Source: Carposina sasakii
Lineage: Eukaryota > Arthropoda > Insecta > Lepidoptera > Carposinidae
Reading direction: 5' to 3'
NCBI GenBank assembly: GCA_014607495.2
Contig: CP053154.1
Coordinates: 5,332,001 to 5,396,000 of the forward strand
Length of the DNA stretch: 64,000 bases
Shown: positions 25,764 to 39,100 of the stretch, piece by piece
Layout: each line of letters opens with the position of its first letter
Numbering within the stretch: position 1 is the stretch's first letter
Program-made: the position numbers and the translations under genes
Notes under the pieces: model-generated
What the model saw: the letters and a program-made list of their open reading frames with translations, nothing else
What the model was told of the DNA's origin: nothing
Databases searched by the model: none

Positions 25764-28515
25764 CTACACTCGTTAATTACCACGGATATTGGTTTTGCTA
25801 TTTTAAAAGTGGTATAGAATAATAATTGCATATTAGGATTGTCTTTCCAGGCAGAATATAAAATTAAATATGTATATCACGCCAAATTATAGTTTTTGAG
25901 TAACATAATATTATTCATCATATTCGATAGCTGTTATAGAATACCTACGCATTAATATCCAGTTAGGTATAGGAAAAAAATACAATTCTCTATAATACGA
26001 CAGTATAGGTAGGGTTAATGTGATCAGAAAATTTTCTCAGATTTTATTCATTCCTAAAACAGTTTGCGGAAAATTGTGATGAGTTACTACGTCTTTTGCT
26101 AGCTGCGTTATGTATATTTTATTTTATTTATATATATTAATTTGACGTTCCTATTTGGGTTCTGGGTAACAATTAAAGGCTTACAACTAAATAATAATAT
26201 CTAGAGAAGATTTTGGTAAGTATTTCATGAATATTGAGTGTCAAAGCAAGTGGATTATTACTAGCACAAACAAAATTCTTTAATTGTTAATTCAATACTG
26301 GATTATCAAATGGAAAACATTTTTTTTTTCTTTACAGGTGTAATTATTTTACATTATGGATACGGTTTACTTATTTAAGTATGTATTGTAGAGGTCAACT
26401 GCAATTAGATAAAAATGTGAAAACATGACCTTTCGCTTTTAATTTAGCAAGCTAAGTGGCTTTATTGCTAAAATACAGGGTGCAACTCCAATCACGAGTC
26501 CATCAGGCGAAAATTGGGTTAATTTTAAGTCGAGCAAACACACGCGGTTAGGCGAAGAACGGCATGCGTTTGCAGACTTAAGAACGGATAAGAAGCGGCA
26601 GAATCTTTTTATTAATATATACCAACCACGCCATTATCGAGGTGGACGACCGGGTAGACAGGAAAATAGCCGTAATGGAAAAAAAAGTTTTTTCTTATAA
26701 AATATCGAACCATGCTTATTATGCATTGAGAATTTATGCATAAAATGTTTTTTTTTATATATTAAGAAAACACAAACAAGGATGATTAAGCTTCATGAAT
26801 GTTGAAGTATCTAATTTTAATCTACTAAGGCTCTTAAGCAATGTAATATAATAGATTGCTTACATTATGTTTAAAAATCTCGAGTAAATAATTTGATGAC
26901 ATTAAGGTATAGTTTGAAACTTGGCAACCAACCCAATCACAAATTAATGGCATGGATATTTTTTTACTCCCAATCTAATTTTAGACTGTCAATACATAAT
27001 AAATTATGGAAATTTTATAGACTTTCACACAAGGAAAATATTACAAACATTTAGAAAAATTGCGCAAAAAAAATTTAAAGTCAACATGCGGGTCGCATAT
27101 TTAACTGAAGTACGCAATTTAAAACGAATGCCTTGTCTATAAATTGTGAAGTCTGTTCCACTAATCCACTGGAAGGAGAGTTGCTTCTAATGTTTTATAT
27201 TAGTCGAGTTTGCGTGCTTTGATTTCAGTTATCCGAACTGCTTCGACTAAATAACCTTTGAGGCCTACTTCCAAATATGTACGTTATTTTTTTATATATA
27301 TTAATTTAGTGTTATATTAATTTATTAATAATTATAAGTTTAAATGTGAAAAAATATTTTTTAGTTTGGAGAAGTTGAGATATATCCGGTTTTTTATAAA
27401 TGTTATTATAAGTGATTGGTAAAAAAAAGTGTCGTGTAAATTGCCTAATTTATTTTATTTGCGAAGCTTCCATCATTAATTTTCTAAATAAAATAAGATG
27501 CTTAGGTTATAAGTTAAGAGTGAACAAAGTTACAATGTATTTTTTTAAAGTATATGAACTAGTGCGTATTATTTCAGGCTTGAAATTTTAATGAAAAATA
27601 TCCTTTTTTTTTCTCTCTTTATTTTTGAAAAACTATCATTGATTGGCAAGTTTGTAACATTTTTTGTTTTTTTTTCTCGATGGGTGAGTATACACTCGAC
27701 CATCACGCAACAGTACCTATACCGGGTTTGGATTTCCGCTGAAGTCAATATTTTGTGTGAAAGATATGAATTTTTTCGTTATCGACTCTGATATTGTTAT
27801 TACATTATTATTTATGGGGTCTCTTTTAAATAACTAAGGATTTGGCGTTTATTTTGCACAATTTTAGAATATTAACATTTGAGTGGCATTGAACCTGCGA
27901 CTTCCGAATGAAAGGCGCACGTCTTGACTTTCTTGTCTTTCATCTTTTATAAGTGTAAAAAGTTCATGCAGAGAGCCTTTAGTTACAATAATGTTGATAA
28001 AATTTACTGGTATTTATCATCTGTTAAACTAATACGGGTCAGTTTTAATGACTCTTTAAGCAATCGCTGAAAGCTAATGACAGGGTATTAGGTATACTCC
28101 GTAGAGTAGCTAGCGCGTGCGACGTAACGGAAACACGAAGTGTCATTACATTGATTGTTCCCCACAACTTGTCCGCATTGACTTCGTTTCAGTTATGAAG
28201 TTGTACAGGGTGTAACAGAAGGTGTGTTATCTTCCTGCCCTTAGTCATGGTTCGGGTATTATATGATTTCATTCGTAAGTTACTTTGCTAAAAATATAGC
28301 ATTGGTGGTTGTGACCGGCTGCCTGACTGATGCTAAAGCTCTTTGGGAATAGCTAAGGGATAATTCTACAGTATTACTGAACTAACCAAATCACATGTGA
28401 AAAGTAATTAAAACAGCACAGATTGTTCACTACATACCTAGGACCTATCTAACAGCCAATTTCAATAACCGATCTTGAGAGATTTTTTGCATTTCTTAGA
28501 TATAATCTTAGAAAA
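25764..28515. other. intergenic, little recognised
   Basis: AT-rich DNA. ACAGGGTGCAACTCCAATCA at about 26476 and ACAGGGTGTAACAGAAGGTG at about 28205 look like single ends of the ACAGGGTG element group. The frame at 27591-27791 is hydrophobic low-complexity sequence and not supported as a gene. Confidence 0.45.
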
Positions 28516-28518
28516 GAG

Positions 28519-28656
28519 ATGGTAAAATTCGTCATCCGAATAATTGACCTGGTAGCTCAGTGGTTAGAGCGCTAGCACGGTATGCAGAAGTCGTGGGTTC
28601 GATTCCCACTCGGGTGAGGAATTTTTCTATTTCTTTATTAATATTTTTATAATTTA
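28519..28656 (+). repeat. tRNA-derived SINE-like unit
   Basis: Same organisation as 6209-6348: ATGGTAAAATTCGTCATCCG head, tRNA-like core with GGTAGCTCAGTGG and GTGGGTTCGATTCCC, and the same AT-rich tail. The two copies differ by only a few bases over about 140 bp, which is more conserved than chance decay of independent pseudo-tRNAs would predict. Confidence 0.65.
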
Positions 28657-30095
28657 ATCATCAATAATTATTTCAAAATTTCAAAATCGTAATTCAAAAA
28701 ACCGATAATTATCCAGGATTAAAAATTGCAGTATTGAGATGTAAATCATTTGCATCCAATCAGAAGCAGCAATACAGTTAGACTTGCGAATTGCCTTTCA
28801 AAATTAAATTAAAAGATCCCGACTCGGTCCAGTGATCGTATATTGTAATCTGAAAACTTACAGACGTATGGATTTACAGTATAAATATTGTTATGTATTC
28901 TACCTAATAGGTAATATCAATTATTATTAGGTTTCAAAAAATAATAATAAAGGACCAATCAGGAAGCGATCTATTAAAGAATTAAAAAATGTTTAGGTAT
29001 GTATCATTTGATCGTTAATGTCTATATTAGGGAAAAGGATGTTAACAAAGTAGAACATTTCCGTGAAATATAAAGCAATGGATAATTATATTTATTAATA
29101 AGGCGCTGAGGAGTTTCTACAGATAATTATCTTGAGTTATATAATCATCTCTTTCCCATTCAAAGTCTAAATACCTAGGAGATTGCAGATTAAGGCTCAT
29201 TAGATATTGTACGTAATAAGTTTATTAAAATTCGACCTTGTCCTATTTGGTCCAGGACCTTTGTGTGTCCAATACTGACGCAGAAATTTGTTCTTGGGGT
29301 AATTGACCTATCCGTATTCTAGCCTGGATATTTTGCTATCCGTAAACTAAATTTCATTGGGATATCTTCAGCAGTTTAGTCGTAAAATGTTAATAGACAA
29401 ACAAATAGACGGTCGGGCAGACAGAGCTAATTTTAATAATATTAATACTACAATCTTATGTAATTATTTACATATTTAGAACATAAATGCATATATTATC
29501 ATATTCAGTCATCTTCATAGCAAAAAGGTAGTTAACTGCAGTGCAGAGGTCGAGGTCTCAAATACGGTCAAAGATATAATTTCACTCACTGGGTTTGTAA
29601 TATAAGGATATTTTTGAAGAACCATATACTTACTAATGTATATTCATTAAGCTTGTGAAATTTTATTTCCGAAAATGTATAGTATATATTACTTCCCTTG
29701 AAGCAATTTTTAAAGTATAACAGTGCATAGAAACTCTAAGCTAGGGTATTTTACGATCATTTAAAGTGGCTCATCAGAAGTGTAGTACCTGAATTCGTAT
29801 AGATGGTAGGTACCTACTGATGTAAATTGTAACCAAATACAAAAACTGTCGCATCGTCTGAAAACAAATATGCGTGTCATGTCAACTCCATTGAATATTT
29901 TGCTACTTAGGTACTTGATAATGCTGTTAATTTACCCAAAACCAATTATGAGCTAAGTAAGACACAAATGCAAAATAAGCTCTTATGGCTCTATTCGAGC
30001 ATCACTACCACTCGGTTTTGTTAGGAAGGAAACCCATAAAAACATAATTCATTCTTCATTAGGAATCTAATGATTAAGTATGCAAATTCTTATTT
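28657..30095. other. upstream region of the yellow-family gene
   Basis: No gene or matched repeat. TATTTTCAG at 30091-30099 just before the coding start looks like a splice acceptor, so an upstream non-coding exon may lie in this stretch. A weak CATAAAAA at 30035 could instead be a TATA-like element. Confidence 0.35.
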
Positions 30096-30108
30096 TCAGA
30101 TTTGGAAA

Positions 30109-33100
30109 ATGGCAGGGAAACTCATAGTTCTCTGCTCCATCTTGGCCTTCGCGTCAGCTGCAGTAAAGCTACAGGAGGTTTACTCCTGGAATGTTTTGGA
30201 CTGGAATCTCGAACCGAACTTTAAGCAGTTGTCCCTAAATCTTGGGACTTACATTCCCGAAAATGGTCTTCCCGTTGGTATCGAGAGGTGGAGGAATAAG
30301 CTATTCGTTACTGTTCCACGATGGAGACCAGGTACGATATTGATATTGGATTAAGTAATGTTTTTGTTGATATACCTATAGATAGAGCTTTAAGCTCTTC
30401 AATTAATTGTTTGTAATATCAGCCAAAATACCGTTTTTAATAAAATTGATTTTGTATGGCTGCAGAAGACAGAGAAGTTTTCGGTAGGTGTTGAAAAGGA
30501 TATGTGTCGCTAGAAGTAAATTACGTAGGTAGTGGAGTTAACTCATGAAGATAAATTGAAGAAAAATAAATATTGTCATACATAATAAATTAGTACGGAA
30601 AAAATGATCATGAAATGTAAGCAGGGAAAGATGATCATTATCATAACTTCTGCTCGGCACAGCTCAATGAAACCGCATATTTACTGTTGGCATTGTATGT
30701 ACTTTAATGTTGTTGTCTTATCGGTTAACAACCTCGTCATCCAAGACGAGCACATCTGAATTACATGCAGTACAACCAACCGTGCAATTGGGTTATGAAA
30801 AACATCAAGAAAAACTTGACTACCGATCCGAAACTGGTAGTATAAGTGATCAATCGTTTCTTTATACCCGACTGCGCCAGCTTATGTTTTTCGATTGTAT
30901 GTATGTTTGTATGTATATTTCTTTAGCCTGCTATACAGGGTGTTTTTTTGTGGCCACCTTTAACGAAGGGTACGTATTCTATACATGAAATAAAGTAAGT
31001 TTATGCCAAAAAAAATGTTGGGAAAAAAAAATTTTTTTTTGAAAAAAAATTTTAAATTCCTTGATCGTGCGAAATTTATAGTGTCTAGTGTTTATGTTAG
31101 TTTTTTTATAGACAGATATTAATTATTTTTCGTGAAAAAATCCTGCTACGCGCGTCTATGTGCATTTATGCAGAAAAACGCAGTCTATTTACTCAACTTT
31201 GGACCCTAATATTTTGGAAACCAGACACTTCCCAGGTATGCTTCCATGGAGAAAAATGTTCGTGATGATGAGGAGATTCCGTAGTTTTCGGGAACGTTGA
31301 CGACCAAAAATCATCCTGTATATAGCCTAAACGCCTTGTCGCATTCGAGCTAGAAAGGTTAAGATTCGACTTAATCGTGAGAGAGATACTAGGTCAAAAT
31401 TTTTACGTAGTCTGGTTTTTCTGGTTTTTTTTTCTCGAGCATCAGAACACCTACATAATAAAATTATCTTGTTACATATACTAATCGTGACCACTATATG
31501 ACGTGTCACATGTTAAAATTATGTTTTGTTTTTTTTTTAAATAATTGGCTAAACAAACGAGGGCACGCCCACTTTATGGTTGCTAATGTGATTTCCGTTG
31601 CTTGGAAGACCTTCGATTCTTTGCCAACGAAGGTCATTTTTAAGTCAACTACTTACATAAACAATTTTATTACCCTAGATCACATTGTAATACATACCAC
31701 TTCACATAAAATTGAGTTTGTTTTTATAGTAGGGTAAATAGTACATATTACCAGTATTCTTATCTGTAAAGAAACAGAATCTACTAATTAAAATTAATAG
31801 GAGGATTAAAAGGGATAAAAGGAGCGATTTATTTTCGACTAGAGTAAAGTTTATCTAATTCATTGCACTATTTATTTATTTATTGCTATTAGAACATACT
31901 CAATTACAGTTATCATATTTATGAGAACATATTCGTGTCGGCTACTTCATAAGATAATCGTATAATAAAAATGCCACTTGTCACCTAGTAGTTTCATTTG
32001 TAAATATCGCAAGTAAATTATGTAATAACCAGATCAGAATCTTCCTAAATTATTTGCATAATAAGTAGGTTCCCAGAATACGCAAGATTTGTCAAGTTCT
32101 AATAATTTGCTCTTAATTTTTATCCACATTTTTTATGACAAGTACAAACTAAATTTTTCCAAACAGAATAAAATATATTTTCATTTTACAAAAACTTCCC
32201 TACTTCTTTCAGTTATTACCTACAGCATCGTCATTTCATTGTAGGGCTTGTTAATTAATTAATTTCGGAATATGTGCAAACCAGTTTAAAATGTTATAGT
32301 TCCATACATTCCAGACATTTCTAGGTTAAGGTCCACGATGTTAATAAAATATGCACGGTCATTAATAATTCGTGTAGGTTTGGTGGTCAAGTTTGATAAG
32401 AAATGAGACCAGTTCCGCCCAAGGCGTCATTAGGTACCCACTTCGGTAGCAATATAAATGACCAGTTTAAAATGATCTCCTATTTGCTTGGACTTGTTTG
32501 ACTAGAAGTTGTAAGAGAACTGGATTGTTTGTGCTGTAGTTAGGCAATTGCTAAGATTGATCGTGGTTATACAATTACGGTCGCAAATGTGACTTGCCCA
32601 CTCAAAACTTAATGTTCGTAATCTACGAGTATTTGCATTGGAAAAAGACGAGATAACTAATTAAATCGGTCACCAACTCGCCTGCCCAGCGTGGTGACTA
32701 TGGGCAAATACCCCCCATGGAAGTCTTGTGGCGTGCCCTGGGGGAGGCCTACGTCCAGCAGTGGACTGCAATAGGCTGATGATGATGATGATGAACTAAT
32801 CAATTAGCCCAAATACTAACAAAGAGTTGGTGTAAGTTGGTCTCTCCCAGAAATAACGTTAAGAAGTAGGCGAATCTAGTTTATCAATTGTATCTTTTCA
32901 TTCGTAGGTGTGTTACTTACATTATTCCCTACATAAAATTACATGATTTTAAAAACGCATAAGTTATTCCATAGATACTGAAGGGATTAACCTGAACCGC
33001 TCCGATGTAACATTATTTACTGACCTCTTTAATATTATATACCAGATTAATTGCTATTTTATGTTTCTAATATTTAAAATATGTTTTTACATAGTTTCCT

Positions 33101-36100
33101 ATTAATTAATTAATTAATTGGGTACCTAAGATTGAGTCGTTAATCTGATGATGTGTAGGATACTATGATAAGTAATTAATAGTACCTACCTATACTTACA
33201 TTTTAATTTTAGTAACAACCAGAAGATATCGTCGCCGTAGAGCGAAAAATCACCAAGTCGTTTTGGCAAAAATTGAGTTAGATTATGTCATCAAAATCTC
33301 AATTTTTTTCTACGAATATCAACCTTACACCCATATCTATTCGTGTCATAGTTTTGATTTTAGATTTAGCAAAAAACCATTAATTCTTCATTTAGTTTTC
33401 AAAACATAAGTCCAAAATTAAATAAAATACTTGAATACTTTTTCATTATTCGTTAAGAGTTGCATTTCTGTACTTAAGTCGGTTTGATTAAATTTCCTCT
33501 TTACAAAATAAATCATAACTGGGATTCAATTCAAGGTAAAATTAACTAAAATAACCTAATTAGTTTTAGAATGACTGGTACGATAAAAAATGGAAGGCAA
33601 AAAATAACCAAGTCAATTTAGTGACAACTCGACCGATATTTATAATTATTACATAAACATAATTTTAACGCGAAACATAATCAAACTTACTTGATCAGTT
33701 CTATCCTAATGCTAAAGATACCGAAATTTATTTCAAATATCCTCTGAAGCTTTTTGGTGAATATTTCAATCAATATTTGTTCGAGCTACGATACTTAGGT
33801 GAATTTCGCGCGCGACTTGGTGAGTTTTGCTCTTCTATCAGAGTTCGTTGGCCGTTGGAGGGGCACGCGTTCTGGACGACGCATTAGCGTTTGGTGACTT
33901 TTATCTTGCTTTTCTGGCCGTCCGATGCGCACACGCGCTCCTCGTTGCATTTTTATACGTGATTTTATAAACTTGAATAAGCAATGAGTCGTGCGAAGAT
34001 AATCTTAAATTTATTGAATAAAGAAGATGTTGCTGTACAGGTAAGTGATTCAAGTTTTTATTATTAGACTTTACTGATTATTATTAATTTAAAGTTATGG
34101 TACAATATTCGATAAAAGCAGTTTTCATGTATTTTCTAGGTACCTACTTGTTCAGATGACCAATATGCGACAAACAGGATTTATGAAGTGTAATTATTTT
34201 GGTTGTGGTATGGTGTGGTACATAATAATGACTTGACACTTTATGCAATTTTATTTTGATTGTGGCTATGGAACCGAAATAAAAAGTAGCTTGCTAGCTT
34301 GAAGTGTATGTGTGTGTACTTGCTTTTCTTCGATATTGAAGTGTAAAGGTGTTCTCTTTTTACCCGACTGCACAAGAAGGTTATGTTTTTCGAGAGTATG
34401 TATGTATGTATATTTCTTTGGCATGCTCTAGAGCCTAAACGGCTTATCGGATTTGCGCTTGAGAGGTATCATTCGATTCATCTTTGTCGATAGAGTGACA
34501 CTGGGTAGGTACCCAAAATTTTTACGCAGTCGGGTTTTTTTCCATATGTAAATGAGGTTATTATATCAGGCACATTAACGCCCAGTTGTACAAAGCCTCA
34601 TTAAATTAAAGCACTTCCTGTCTTTTTCTGACAAATTGACAAAAAGAGTGCAACATTAGCTTTGATGGGGAATTAACTTTACTGACGCTTTCTGCAACTG
34701 GCCGTAAAAACAAAAGATTTTAAAATAACATGACTAATCAAGGTAGGTACAGTCAGTACCTAACGCTAGGAAGTGTAAAATGTATCGTAAATTACTTTCG
34801 AACGCAGTTTTCTTTATTTTGCTAATAAGCAAACTTACCTTCATGACGTCCCTGGCTTGCACCTCATCATTACCTAACCATCTTCACTTATAGTACTGGA
34901 CAAACATCCAAAAATATTGACCTAATGATCCTTGCATACGCTTATGCATTACTTATGTAATACTAACTAAAGAGTATAAGCATTGATTTTAAATTGTTTT
35001 GGCTTTGTATCGGGACTTGCAACTAAATACGAATACACCTTATTTTATTGCTTTCTGCCTTGTTCTATTTATATTCATTAATTTCAGGGAGGACTTCTTA
35101 ATGATGAAATGTCAAAGAACTTCGACGAGGTTGAGCTTTTTCAAAAAAGAGATTGCTATGAGTCTGCTCCACCTTCTGCTGTATTCAGTCCAAATAAATT
35201 GCCCACTATTCAGCAGCCGCAGTCCGCTCCTTTAGTTGTAAACGACGCAGATGATGATCTCATTAACCTTGAAGACTTGATTTCACTACAACAAGATGTT
35301 GCTGCTACCAAGAGTCCTTATCCTCTTCCAAAAACACCAACGAAAGAGCTCGGTTCAAGCTCTATCGCTTTCAAGGAAACCTTAGTTCAAGAAAACGACG
35401 ATTTACCTAAGAGTCCTTGGTCTCTTATAAGCGGTGTTGATAATCTGAGTAGTTCTCCTGTTCGTGTTTTCTCAGACTCAAGCGTTTCTTGGTATCCAGA
35501 TAGTGAAGAGGAACGCTATGAATATATTATGAAGAATAAACGAAGAGTAATTAGAAAATATTTAAGTGACAGCAGTGATAGCGAAGATTTGATGAATTCT
35601 TATTTAAAAAGTATGAATAGAAACAGTAATGCTACAGGTGGAAATCATCCTGGACCTTCCAATATAAATCAGAATACATCTATTAATACCTTTACCAATG
35701 AAACCGAAGAATCTAATAAACAACAGGAAATAACAATATTAACTACAACGGAGAAGAAAATGAAAAATTTAAGAAACAAATACCGGAATCCGATGAGCCA
35801 CTAACCTCCGCATCGGCTACTATTGGTACCGTTTTTAACTCTGTCGAAGAGGAAAATCAGAAACAAATGTACAAGAATCTATTGAAGATCTAAACTTACC
35901 ATCAGCTACCACTGCTCACACTAATAACAATGAAAAAAAAGCTACAAGATGGAAAAAAAGCTGCCCAAGTAAATGGAAAAAGAATCAAGCAAAGGCGAAT
36001 AGACACAATTGTATGCCTTACGAAAATAAAAAGGGAAAGTAATGCCCGCTAAGATGCCAAAGCCCGTAAAATGTGATACAAAATGCCGATTTCTTTGTTT

Positions 36101-39100
36101 GAATAATTTTTCTGAAGATGATAGAGTTTCACTTTGTCAACAGTACTGGAAGATTACAGATTATGTGGCACAAAAACAGTTTTTATTGCAATTAATAATT
36201 GCCAAACCTGTAAAAACATTGAAAGTCCTTATTTCAAAAGATAAACATCGAAGTGCTTCAAATTAATACTATTTTTATAAAAATGGTTCTAAAATGAGAG
36301 TGTGCAAGCAGTTTTTCCTCAAAACATTATGTATTTCAAATGGACCGGTCAATGAAGCCATCAAACAAATGAACGAGTACGGCATTTTTGAGGGTAAAGA
36401 CGGGCGTGGTTCCCATGTTTCCTATTAACAAAACTGATCGCGATTCTGAGCAAAAACTTATTGACCACATTAATTCCTTTCCTCGACTTGAATCTCATTA
36501 TTGTAGAAAAACTTCCCGGAGGCAATACTTGGAAAGCAAACTCAGCATTGCCAAAATGTATGAGATGTACAAAGAAAAATTAGCATCGACTAATGATACC
36601 CCGTGTTCATTATATGTTTATAAAAGAATATTTGGATCTGAATTTAACTTGTCATTTTTCACTCCAAAAAAGGATCTCTGCATGGCATGTACTCGGTTCG
36701 ATAGTGCAGGTCGACCTGATAATCTTAAAGAAGAATATGATGCTCATATTGAGAGAAAAATTGCAGCACAAACTGCCAAAGAACGTGATAAGGAACGATC
36801 TATTGCAGACGACACTTATCTTGTGCTCACCGCTGACATGCAGTCTACGTTGCACATACCTGTTTGTGGTGTCGGCATTCTATACTACACAAGGAAACTA
36901 AATGTCCAGAACTACACGATTCATACAGCAAAACCTCCTAATGAAGCCTATTGTATTACATGGAACGAAATTAATGGTAAAAGAGGAAGCGTTGAAATCG
37001 CCAGTGCTTTAAACTGGTGGATCAGTCAGGTGCCACCTACTATAAAAGAAATTTGTATTTATAGTGACACTTGCGCAGGGCAAAATCGAAACCAATTTAT
37101 AACTGCCTTTTTGGTTCATCTTATTCAAAGACCTGATTTACATTTGGATGTTTTTGAGCAGAAATACTTGGAAAGTGAACACACGCACATGGAGGTCGAT
37201 TCCATGCACAGCGCAATTGAAAAAGAGCAAAGGCATACGCCAATTTACTCTATGATAGACTGGAAGTCAGTCATGCGTCGTGCACGTTCAAAGAGACACC
37301 GGGAAACGGCATCGCCTTATGAGGTAAAGGAACTTAATTATAATGAAATGCTTGATGTCAAGGCTCTGAATGAAAAATTATCAGTAATACAAGTAGAGAT
37401 AAAAACGGAAAGAAAATTATGTGGCTGAAAATCAAATGTCTTAGGTTTGAAAAGCAATATCCAGGCATATAGTTAAGTTTCGTTACACTCACGATGGCCC
37501 GTACTCCGAGTTTGACATATTTGAAAAAGAAGAAAAAACGGTTCCTCGAACTAGAAAAAGAAAAAGAATTTTGGAAGAGCATGGATAGGAGAGAGTGTTT
37601 CGGAAACCAGAAGAATCGAATTAGTAGCTCAATTAAAAGCGTATGCTATTCCAATGGCTTATTCTGCTCCTCTTCCAATTTCAGTGGCTAAGAAAAAGGA
37701 TCTTATTGTCTCTGTCGCAAGGACATCATACCCCAAGAACTACACTCGTGGTATGAGTCTCTACCGACCAGCAATGACGTTCAAGATAGGGCAATGGAAC
37801 CCGATATCAACGATGAAAGTGAAGAGTCGGATTAATTTAGTTATGAATGCTAAATTTCTTTGTGTCTTTTTAATAAACTAATAATAAGTATAATAACGCA
37901 TTAATTTGTTTTCTTCTTTTCTTTGCCTTGTTTTTAAAAATAGATAAATAATAAACAAAAGACAGTGTATATAAAAGAGTCAAATTTCATTAAAAGATCT
38001 ATTGAACTTGCTAATATAAGTAATATTCTACCTAAATGGAATTATTTTTTTAACAATGGTCCTAGACACAAGAGAAATGTCACTAAACCTCTTTAATCAT
38101 AGATTATAGTACAGAATTTGTGGGCGAAAAATAACTAAGTTAGTTTTTTGCCATTATTTCAGTAATTATACGTAATTCATTAAAAATACTAATATCACCT
38201 TATACTCTTATCTATTTTCTAAAATACAAAACCATTAAATTTAAATTACCTCATGGCAAAACTATGTTATATTTTTTTTCGTTTTATAAAACTTTAAAAC
38301 TCTATTACTCAAAACACGTTTTAATCTACTTAGTGACTTTTCGCTCTACGGCGACGATATACATACATATATGTATAATCATATAATAACGACTTTATCC
38401 CTTACGGGGTAGGCTGAGCACCAAGGGCCGATAGAACGATTTATTCCCTATACGTCGATTCTCTTTACATCGAGTCTGAGTGCCTATTGTTCTTGCTACT
38501 GCTGCGGTTTTACACTATCTATTTCCGTTATGATGATTCTTTTGTTCTATTCCCTTTACGTTGAGTTGAGAATTGAACGTACAGTCAAGTACAGAAATGA
38601 CAAGCATTTGTAAATTATTTAGAAACTAGTGGACGCCCGCGACTCCGTCCGCGTGGACTGCAGAAAAAACAAAATTTCGAAATTATCCGAGATAAAAATA
38701 TTTTGGTGGTGGTAACATGGTGCCACTTCTGACCAATTTTGAGGGTAAAGTTGAGATGTACATACAAGTTTGGATAGTAGTGACAGGTGGTCGACCCATA
38801 GCCTACAAATACTAAGACCCTGTTATCCCTCTACTGACTTGTATAGTATGTCCGGGAAGAGAAGCAGCTGTAGTATTATACGTTTTTTTTACTCCCAGAG
38901 TAGCATAGAAAAGTATACCATCATCTTCATTTACAATCTTACACCGGCGTGTCAATATAAAATTATTATCTCATGTCGACTCTATACCAACAAAGTTTAT
39001 ATGTCAAACTAACATTTATTTATTTATTTATTTATTTATTACAGCTCTGTGGACAACCAACAGCTTATAAACCAATATAATATATTCTATAGCAAAAAAA

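Larger units (their letters stand above)
33226..38360 (+). mobile_element. 5.1-kb DNA transposon with inverted ends
   Basis: The left end ATATCGTCGCCGTAGAGCGA (33226 on) is matched by its exact complement at the right end (to 38360). A GCGAAAAATCACCAAGTCG-like motif lies just inside both ends and at three subterminal sites. A spliced transposase-like gene runs left to right inside (33984-37835). The element lies in intron 1 of the yellow-family gene, same orientation. Because ATAT occurs at both tips, it may be a 4-bp target duplication rather than part of the inverted repeat. A smaller repeat (34357-34541) sits in the transposase intron. Superfamily not determined. Confidence 0.82.

Noticed and set aside
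27591..27791. Small membrane protein
   Set aside because: The frame is Phe-rich because of T runs in AT-rich DNA; there is no splice or promoter context.
30070..30108. Alternative upstream start for the yellow-family protein (MIKYANSYFQIWK)
   Set aside because: It puts polar residues before the signal peptide, and TATTTTCAG at 30091-30099 suggests this part is intron or 5' UTR.
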